From an uncultured Alphaproteobacteria bacterium (GTDB lineage: Bacteria > Pseudomonadota > Alphaproteobacteria > CAAGCB01 > CAG-977): DNA of 64,000 nucleotides. The stretch's first letter is position 1; each line of letters opens with the position of its first letter. Shown piece after piece: positions 57,803 through 64,000 of the stretch. The position numbers and the translations under genes are program-made. The DNA lies in contig CALXOZ010000005.1 of NCBI GenBank assembly GCA_944390195.1, positions 56,938-120,937 of the forward strand, written 5' to 3'. Below the pieces are notes generated by a model. That model did not search any database. It saw nothing but the letters and a program-made list of their open reading frames with translations, and was not told where the DNA came from.

Positions 57803-58957
57803 ATGTTTCAAAAACCAGTCGAAAAACCAAATTGTCCGAATTTTTCTTCAGGTCCTTGCGCCAAACGTCCCGGATGGACTCCGGATGTTTTAAATCAAGA
57901 TGTTTTGGGACGTTCCCACCGTTCGGCTTTGGGGCGTTCACGGCTGAAATTGGCGATAGATCTGATGAAGGAAGTTCTTCAAATTCCGGAAGCTTATCGG
58001 GTCGGTATTATGCCCGCTTCCGACACCGGAGCCGTTGAAGCGGCTTTATGGTCTTTGTTGGGACCAAAAGGGGTCGATATGTTTTCATGGGAAACATTCG
58101 GCAAAGGTTGGGTGAACGATGTTGTCAAACAATTGAAGTTGGAAGACGTGCGTGTCTTTGATGCCGGTTACGGAGAACTGCCCGACTTGACAAAAGCTGA
58201 TAAAGACAGGGATATTGTTTTTGCTTGGAATGGAACGACGTCGGGAGTTTGCGTCCCCGATGCCTCTTGGATTGCTTCAGACAGAACCGGATTGACCATT
58301 TGTGATGCCACTTCCGCCGCTTTTGCAATGGATCTGGATTGGGAAAAGTTGGATGTCGTTACTTTTTCGTGGCAAAAGGCATTAGGCGGGGAAGCTGCGC
58401 ACGGTGTATTAATTCTCAGCCCGCGTGCTGTTGAGCGTCTTGAAAATCATACGCCGGCTTGGCCTATGCCTAAAATATTCCGTATGACGACAAACGGAAA
58501 GTTGAACGAAGGTATTTTTGTCGGCGATACGATTAATACTCCGTCTATGATGTGTGTCGAAGATGTTATTGATGCATTGCAGTGGGCAAAGTCTGTTGGC
58601 GGTTTGAAAGGCATGATTGCGCGTTCCAAAGCGAATTTTAAAGTTTTGGAGGATTTCGTGTCCAAATCCGATTGGGCGGCGTTTTTGGCAAAAGATCCGG
58701 ATTGTCGTTCAAACACGTCCGTTTGTTTGTCAATTAAAGCCGAATGGTTTCAAAAGAAATCTTCCGACGAGCAAAAGGAAACCATCAAAAAGATGGTGAA
58801 ATTACTTGCAGATGAGCATGTCGCTTTTGACTGTAACGCTTATAAAGACGCTCCGGCGGGATTGCGGTTCTGGTGTGGTACGACTGTTGAAACACAGGAT
58901 GTTGAAAAGCTTTGTCCATGGCTTGATTGGGCGTACGGGCAAATAAAAGAGGATTAA
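57803..58957 (+). CDS. serC: Phosphoserine aminotransferase SerC
   Basis: 384 residues of the alphaproteobacterial/Methanosarcina SerC form: NFSSGPCAKRPGW, SHRSALGRSRLK, MPASDTGAVEAALWSLLG, and the PLP Lys in VTFSWQKALGGEAAHG. It makes phosphoserine from 3-phosphohydroxypyruvate in serine synthesis. serA, often next to it in this class, is not in the window. Start at 57803 with AAGGA 8 bases upstream; a terminator follows. Confidence 0.95.
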   Translation: MFQKPVEKPNCPNFSSGPCAKRPGWTPDVLNQDVLGRSHRSALGRSRLKLAIDLMKEVLQIPEAYRVGIMPASDTGAVEAALWSLLGPKGVDMFSWETFGKGWVNDVVKQLKLEDVRVFDAGYGELPDLTKADKDRDIVFAWNGTTSGVCVPDASWIASDRTGLTICDATSAAFAMDLDWEKLDVVTFSWQKALGGEAAHGVLILSPRAVERLENHTPAWPMPKIFRMTTNGKLNEGIFVGDTINTPSMMCVEDVIDALQWAKSVGGLKGMIARSKANFKVLEDFVSKSDWAAFLAKDPDCRSNTSVCLSIKAEWFQKKSSDEQKETIKKMVKLLADEHVAFDCNAYKDAPAGLRFWCGTTVETQDVEKLCPWLDWAYGQIKED

Positions 58958-58976
58958 GCAGACGGTTTGATTTATA

Positions 58977-59011
58977 GACGGCTGAAAATTGAACTTCAGC
59001 CGTCTTTTTGT
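58977..59011 (+). terminator. Rho-independent terminator after serC
   Basis: AGACGGCTGAA and TTCAGCCGTCT form an 11-bp perfect stem with a seven-base loop, followed by TTTT. Confidence 0.92.
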
Positions 59012-59640
59012 ATTCAATAAAGAATAAGACGTTAAACGGGCGTAAGTGTAAAAAAAATCAAGTATAAGAATTGAAAATTCTGTTGATTTTGACGCGCTAT
59101 GAATTAGTGGAAGGGAAAGTAAAGAAGATTGAGGTAAAAACGTGAATTGATAAAAATAAAATCATCTTTTTTGATCAAAGAGTCGTTTTCTTATTTATAT
59201 TAGCTTTTACTCGGGTCTAAATTGAAAAAAAGCAGACAAAAAAAGTTATGTTATCGAGATAATTTTCTGCTTTAAAATGGAAAGAAAGAGCGGGGCGAAA
59301 GACGGAATAGGATCTGTTATATTTGCAAGCGAAAATGTATGGAAGATAGCCGGTAGATGAGTCGTAAAGTTGGTTTGTAATTGATAATATTGTGTAAAAT
59401 CAATAAGTTGATTATTTTTTTACACTTGCCGGTATGTCCTTAGCAACAGCAACCGTATTAACCGAATAAGCCAAAGCATCATGCATTAAGCAAAGAAGCA
59501 TGGGGGGTAATGGCATTAATCAATCTTGGTTGACATACTCTTAATGCCAACGTTTTGTTTTTCTGACAATCGGATAAATATATTAGAAATTTGATCAGGG
59601 ATCGATTGGAAAAGGATAACTGAAAGTCGTAGTTTGCTAG
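59012..59640. other. AT-rich intergenic region with no clear gene
   Basis: About 630 bases. I see a 9-bp inverted repeat, TGGCATTAA (59511-59519) and TTAATGCCA (59541-59549), and a minus-strand 34-codon frame at 59412-59516 (MPLPPMLLCLMHDALAYSVN...) without a ribosome site. Neither is enough to call a gene. Confidence 0.5.
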
Positions 59641-59647
59641 ATATAGA

Positions 59648-59671
59648 AAAACCCGCATATTTGCGGGTCTT
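59648..59671 (-). terminator. Rho-independent terminator of the tRNA-His gene
   Basis: On the minus strand ACCCGCA and TGCGGGT form a 7-bp stem followed by TTTTTC, about nine bases past the tRNA 3' end. Confidence 0.85.
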
Positions 59672-59676
59672 TAATG

Positions 59677-59752
59677 GGGCGAAAGATGAGATTCGAACTC
59701 ACGACATCCGGAACCACAATCCGACGCTCTAACCAACTGAGCTACTTTCGCC
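59677..59752 (-). tRNA. tRNA-His (anticodon GTG)
   Basis: A 76-base cloverleaf on the minus strand. Acceptor GGCGAAA / TTTCGCC, D arm AGCTCAGTTGGTTAGAGC, anticodon stem TCGGA / TCCGG with loop TTGTGGT (anticodon GTG), T arm with GTTCGAATC. The discriminator is C73, as usual for bacterial tRNA-His; the CCA end is not fully encoded. Confidence 0.95.
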
Positions 59753-59837
59753 ACCAACAATCTTTTATCTACTGTTTTTATGCAAAAGTGTCAATAGATT
59801 ATTTTTATTTTCTGAAATGAATTTCTTTATTTGATGA

Positions 59838-60215
<378 letters not shown>

Positions 60216-60256
60216 TGAAGTTATTTTTTCAAGATATTTTTTAAAAGGAAAAACAT

Positions 60257-61678
60257 ATGGTTAAAGATATCTCAGATGCTGAAGGTTTGTTGCAGTTTAT
60301 AGCGGAAGAATCCATTGTGTATGTTGATTTCCGTTTTACGGACTATAAAGGGAAATGGCATCATGTCAGTTATCATCATTCTGTTTTGGATGAAGATTTG
60401 TTGGAAGATGGCTTAATGTTTGACGGTTCATCTTTACCTGGGTGGTGTACGATTAATGAATCGGATATGTTGTTGAAACCGGATTATACAACGACACGCC
60501 TAGATCCTTTTGCTCAACAAAAAACAGCTTTTGTTATATGTAACATTGTCGACCCGATTACAGGACAGCCCTATATGCGGGATCCGCGTTCGACGGCGAA
60601 AAAGGCGGAAGCTTATCTGGCTTCGACAGGAATTGCCGATACGGTTTATGTCGGTGCGGAAGCCGAATTTTTTGTTTTTGATGATGTGAAAATGCGTGTT
60701 TGCCCTGAAAAGGTTTCTTTTGAGATCACTTCGGTTGAAGCCGATATCATGGCGGATAAAGAAATCCCCGGTGGCAATTCGGGGCATCGTCCCGGAATTA
60801 AAGGAGGATATTTCCCTTTGCCTCCGGTTGATTCGGCGAATGATTTGCGTGCCGAAATGTTGACGGTCATGGAACAAATGGGGTTACCTGTAGATAAACA
60901 TCACCATGAAGTCGCTGCGGCTCAACATGAATTGGGCTTTGCTTTTGATAGAATGATACAGACTGCCGATAATTTGCAAATGTATAAATATGTCGTGCGA
61001 AATGTCGCCGACGCATATGGTAAAACGGCGACTTTCATGCCCAAACCCGTTATGGGGGATAACGGATCCGGTATGCATACGCATATGTCTTTTTGGAAAG
61101 CAAACAAACCCTTGTTCGCCGGTACTGGCTATGCTGATTTGTCTGATAAGGCTTTGTATTTCATCGGAGGGATCATTAAACACGCTCATGCTGTCAACGC
61201 GTTTACAAATCCGACAACCAACAGCTATAAACGCTTGGTTCCAGGTTTCGAAGCGCCTGTGTTATTGGCCTATTCCTCAAGGAACCGTTCCGCGTCTTGC
61301 CGTATTCCTTTCGGATCCAGCCCGAAATCGAAACGTGTCGAAATCAGATTCCCCGATCCAACGGCAAATCCGTATCTGGCTTTCGCCGCTTTGATGATGG
61401 CAGGATTGGATGGTATAGAAAATAAAATCAATCCGGGAGAGCCGATGGATAAAAATTTATATGATTTGCCTCCTGAAGAACTTAAAGACGTTCCTTCGGT
61501 TGCTGTGGACTTACGTCAGGCTTTGGATGCTTTGGACAAAGACAGGGCTTTTTTGAAAAAAGGCGATGTCTTTACTGATGAACTGATAGATTCTTATCTG
61601 GCTGTCAAACGGGAAGAGTTGAAAGAATATGATAAAACACCTCACCCGCTTGAATATAAAATGTATTTTTCGTTATAA
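60257..61678 (+). CDS. glnA: Glutamine synthetase type I
   Basis: 473 residues, GSI-beta length. MFDGSSLPGW, AEAEFFVFDDV, the ATP loop KPVMGDNGSGMHTHMSFWK, NRSASCRIPFGSSPKSKRVE, and the adenylylated Tyr in NLYDLPPEE. It makes glutamine from glutamate and ammonia and is controlled through GlnB. AAAAGGAA before the ATG. Confidence 0.98.
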   Translation: MVKDISDAEGLLQFIAEESIVYVDFRFTDYKGKWHHVSYHHSVLDEDLLEDGLMFDGSSLPGWCTINESDMLLKPDYTTTRLDPFAQQKTAFVICNIVDPITGQPYMRDPRSTAKKAEAYLASTGIADTVYVGAEAEFFVFDDVKMRVCPEKVSFEITSVEADIMADKEIPGGNSGHRPGIKGGYFPLPPVDSANDLRAEMLTVMEQMGLPVDKHHHEVAAAQHELGFAFDRMIQTADNLQMYKYVVRNVADAYGKTATFMPKPVMGDNGSGMHTHMSFWKANKPLFAGTGYADLSDKALYFIGGIIKHAHAVNAFTNPTTNSYKRLVPGFEAPVLLAYSSRNRSASCRIPFGSSPKSKRVEIRFPDPTANPYLAFAALMMAGLDGIENKINPGEPMDKNLYDLPPEELKDVPSVAVDLRQALDALDKDRAFLKKGDVFTDELIDSYLAVKREELKEYDKTPHPLEYKMYFSL

Positions 61679-61679
61679 A

Positions 61680-63047
61680 ATGCTGATGTGCCGCGCCGTA
61701 TTAATGCTTTTGTTTCTATTTTGGTCTTGCATTACGACGGCGCGTGCGCAAAATTTATCTTTGATCCGCGATGAAGAAATCGAGCGTGCCATTGCTTTTT
61801 ATTTGACGCCTTTATTTGAAAAAGCCGGATTAGATGTCCATAATATGAGTATTCATCTGGTCAAAGACGATTCAATCAACGCTTTTGCGGCGAGAGGTTT
61901 GCACGTTTTCATTCATACGGGATTGTTGTTGAAAGCGGATAATGCTCAGGAGGTCATTGCCGTTTTGGCTCATGAGACAGGACATATTGCCGGAGGGCAT
62001 ATCGTTCGTTTATATGAAAATATGCGTATAGCTCAACGCAGTATGTTATTGTCTATGATTTTAGGGGCTGTGGCTGCTGCCGCCGGCGGAGGAGCCGATG
62101 CGGCTGTCGGGGCTATGTTAGGCGGGGTCAATTCCTCGCAAAGTATTTTTGCGGCATATCGGCGCAGTGAGGAAAATGCGGCGGATCAAGTCGCTGTTTC
62201 ATTATTGCAAAAAACCGGACATGATTTTTCCGGTTTTGAAACGATTATGCGCAAGCTTCAAGATCAAGAAAAATATCAATTGACGGATGATTTTGTTCTT
62301 TGGCGTTCTCATCCTGCGGTCAAAGAGCGTTTAAGCTTTATTTTGGATCAACAAAAGCAAAAAAAAGTAACATTTTCGGTGAACCGGAAAAGAGTTGCTT
62401 TTGAAAACGCTTTGTTTGAAAGGATACGGGCGAAGTTGTTCGGTTTTTTATATCCTTCTGAAAAAACGATGCAACGTTACCCTTTGACGGATACGAGTCT
62501 GCCGGCGCGTTATGCCAGAGCTGTAGCCACTTATAAGGACGGACAGTTTAAAAAAGCTTTGGAACAGGTTGACCGGTTGATTAAAGATTATCCGGATGAT
62601 CCTTACTTTTATGAATTGAAAGGACAAATCTTGTTTGAAACAGGGCAGGCGGCTCAAGCCGTTCTTCCTTATCAAAAGGCGCTTGAATTATTACAGGATT
62701 CCATTTTGATCCGGATCGGGTTGATCCAAGCGCAAATAGCCAAAGATGATCAAGCTAGCTTGATTGAAGCTCGAAAGTTATTGTCTGGATTTACTTTGGC
62801 AATGAAAAACGAGATTCCTCTGGTCTGGAGGTTGCAGGCAATTGTTGACGGTCGTAGCGGAGATCAGGGACTGGCAGCGTATGCTTTGGCGGAATATAAT
62901 CTGTTGTCGGGAAACAAAAAGGAAGCCGAAATGTTTGCCCGCCGAGCTATAAAGCTGTTGCCTGAAAGTTCTCCGGCACAACTTCGGGCGGAAGACATCT
63001 TGTACGGTCTTCGTCCTTCTGCCTCAAAAAAAATAGATGTGAAATAA
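61680..63047 (+). CDS. bepA: M48-family periplasmic metalloprotease with TPR domain (BepA-like)
   Basis: About 455 residues. Signal peptide (MLMCRAVLMLLFLFWSCITT ARA), then the M48 zinc motif HETGH (His98), the third ligand Glu in SEENAADQVAVSLLQ, and C-terminal TPR units (about 275-440). BepA of E. coli degrades stalled LptD and barrel proteins in the periplasm. The start is uncertain: ATG 61680 lies one base past the glnA stop but lacks a clear ribosome site; ATG 61629 would overlap glnA by 50 bases. The gene symbol is by similarity of architecture. Confidence 0.88.
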   Translation: MLMCRAVLMLLFLFWSCITTARAQNLSLIRDEEIERAIAFYLTPLFEKAGLDVHNMSIHLVKDDSINAFAARGLHVFIHTGLLLKADNAQEVIAVLAHETGHIAGGHIVRLYENMRIAQRSMLLSMILGAVAAAAGGGADAAVGAMLGGVNSSQSIFAAYRRSEENAADQVAVSLLQKTGHDFSGFETIMRKLQDQEKYQLTDDFVLWRSHPAVKERLSFILDQQKQKKVTFSVNRKRVAFENALFERIRAKLFGFLYPSEKTMQRYPLTDTSLPARYARAVATYKDGQFKKALEQVDRLIKDYPDDPYFYELKGQILFETGQAAQAVLPYQKALELLQDSILIRIGLIQAQIAKDDQASLIEARKLLSGFTLAMKNEIPLVWRLQAIVDGRSGDQGLAAYALAEYNLLSGNKKEAEMFARRAIKLLPESSPAQLRAEDILYGLRPSASKKIDVK

Positions 63048-63118
63048 GATAACTGTTTCCCGTGTTTTCTTTTTGATATATTATTTGACACTGGAGAAAA
63101 TTGAAAAAAGGAAAAGAA

Positions 63119-64000
63119 ATGTTACGCAAGATATTGATCATATTCGCTTTTGTCGCCTTTGTCGCACCATCGGCAGGACAAGCGAAGTTTTTAGAGTTCG
63201 GTCTGAACGAAGAAGAAGTTAAAGCTATTATTAAAGAATACCTGCTCAATAATCCTGAAATCGTCAAGGAAGCTTTGGACAATTACATTAAAAAACAGGA
63301 AGAACTCCGCCAACAAGAGATTATTGCCAAAGTGAAGGCTAGCAGGATTGCTTTGGAACGCGACCCTAATACTCCTGTTATAGGGAATCCGGACGGCGAT
63401 GTAACGATTGTCGAGTTCTTCGATTATAACTGCGGATATTGTAAGTTGATGTTCTCTAAGGTTTGGGAATATGTCAAAAATGACGGTAATATCCGTTGGG
63501 TTTTAAAAGATCTGCCTTCTTTAGGTGAAGAATCCGCTTTAGCCGCCCGTGCGGGCTTGGCAGCTCAAAAGCAGGGTAAATATTTTGAAATGCATAAAGC
63601 GATGATCACTCACGAAGGGGTCTTGACGGAAGATGATATCCTTGCTTATGCCGCCTCTTTCGGTTTGGATATGGATCAGTTTGAAAAAGACAGAAAAGAC
63701 AAATCCTTGGACAGAGTGTTGAATGCTAATCGTATTTTAGCATCACGTCTTGAATTCAACGGGATTCCGAATTTTATTATTGGTGATTTTATTTGGCCGG
63801 GAGCAATGATGGGAGATGAATTAGATGTTCATGTCAAGGCGGTTCGTAAAGAAGCTGGCAAGATGAAAAAGGTTGTTCCGGCAGCTGTAAAACAGCCTGT
63901 TGTTGAAGAAGCTGTTGTTGTTGAACAGCCTGTTGTTGAAGAAGCTGTTGTTGTTGAACAGCCTGTTGTTGAAGAAGCTGTTGTTGTTGAACAGCCTGTT
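63119..64000 (+). CDS. DsbA-family thiol-disulfide protein with repeat tail (3' end beyond window)
   Basis: 294 codons are visible and the frame is still open. Signal peptide (MLRKILIIFAFVAFVAPSAG QA), an N-terminal helical region (FLEFGLNEEEVKAIIKEYLL) as in ScsC/BdbD/Com1-like proteins, then the redox motif CGYC (Cys105, Cys108, in FFDYNCGYCK), a helical insert and the cis-Pro segment GIPNFIIG. It probably handles disulfides in the periplasm. From about residue 258 the chain enters a Val/Glu repeat. GGA lies before the ATG at 63119. Confidence 0.9.
   Translation, partial: MLRKILIIFAFVAFVAPSAGQAKFLEFGLNEEEVKAIIKEYLLNNPEIVKEALDNYIKKQEELRQQEIIAKVKASRIALERDPNTPVIGNPDGDVTIVEFFDYNCGYCKLMFSKVWEYVKNDGNIRWVLKDLPSLGEESALAARAGLAAQKQGKYFEMHKAMITHEGVLTEDDILAYAASFGLDMDQFEKDRKDKSLDRVLNANRILASRLEFNGIPNFIIGDFIWPGAMMGDELDVHVKAVRKEAGKMKKVVPAAVKQPVVEEAVVVEQPVVEEAVVVEQPVVEEAVVVEQPV
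63893..64000 (+). repeat. 33-bp tandem coding repeats at the end of the DsbA-like gene
   Basis: Units start at 63893, 63926, 63959 and 63992 (cut by the edge). Each encodes QPVVEEAVVVE. The copies look identical, so copy number may vary between strains, and assembly here may have collapsed or stopped because of them. Confidence 0.92.

Overview
The window is a stretch of bacterial chromosome from an alphaproteobacterium. The clearest markers are the ruvC-ruvA-ruvB / ybgC-tolQRAB-pal-cpoB-tilS-ftsH-glmM order, the efp-suhB-OmpA-MotA-OmpA-rpmE block, a 6S RNA gene between zapA and a 5-formyl-THF cyclo-ligase gene, and glnB-glnA. The DNA is moderately AT-rich. HydG and a molybdenum hydroxylase point to a fermentative or anaerobic life, for example in a gut; that habitat is inference. 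There is no phage, transposase or CRISPR array.

Layout. 0-4.3 kb: the end of a PLD-like nuclease gene, a monothiol glutaredoxin and a very large membrane protein of the alkaline-phosphatase superfamily with a repeat-rich tail. 4.4-13.6 kb: a TPR-methyltransferase, an orphan membrane protein, an aldehyde-dehydrogenase relative that has lost its general-base Glu, then bamD-recN-ligA. 13.6-21.1 kb: a D-2-hydroxyacid dehydrogenase, a 170-bp tandem duplication, alaA, a twice-frameshifted purine permease, and an operon of outer-membrane protein, mscL and an FAD dehydrogenase. 21.2-25.6 kb: a GC-richer block with a TM1266-type regulator, hydG and a selenium-dependent-xanthine-dehydrogenase-like enzyme. 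25.66-26.56 kb: two tandem copies of a structured RNA plus terminator plus a small XRE-type gene. 26.7-34.9 kb: an unknown protein, a class III adenylate cyclase, rpmE, an envelope block and efp. 35-42.7 kb: epmA, gtrA, a ThiE-like protein, zapA, 6S RNA, fau, ymdB, yebC and ruvCAB. 42.7-46.9 kb: two paralogous exported HEXXH proteins inserted between ruvB and ybgC. 46.9-59 kb: Tol-Pal, tilS, ftsH, glmM, serC. 59-64 kb: tRNA-His, glnB, glnA, a BepA-like protease and a DsbA-like protein cut by the window edge.

The most unusual item is the duplicated RNA-XRE module at 25.66-26.56 kb. The two RNA leaders differ at about 15 positions, and three of these are compensatory base-pair swaps in one helix, while the two coding regions differ by one base. 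This supports a selected RNA fold and possibly two copies kept structurally distinct. The second most unusual item is the zincin pair wedged into the Tol-Pal cluster, with a decayed copy of the ruvB 3' end left behind as a duplication footprint.
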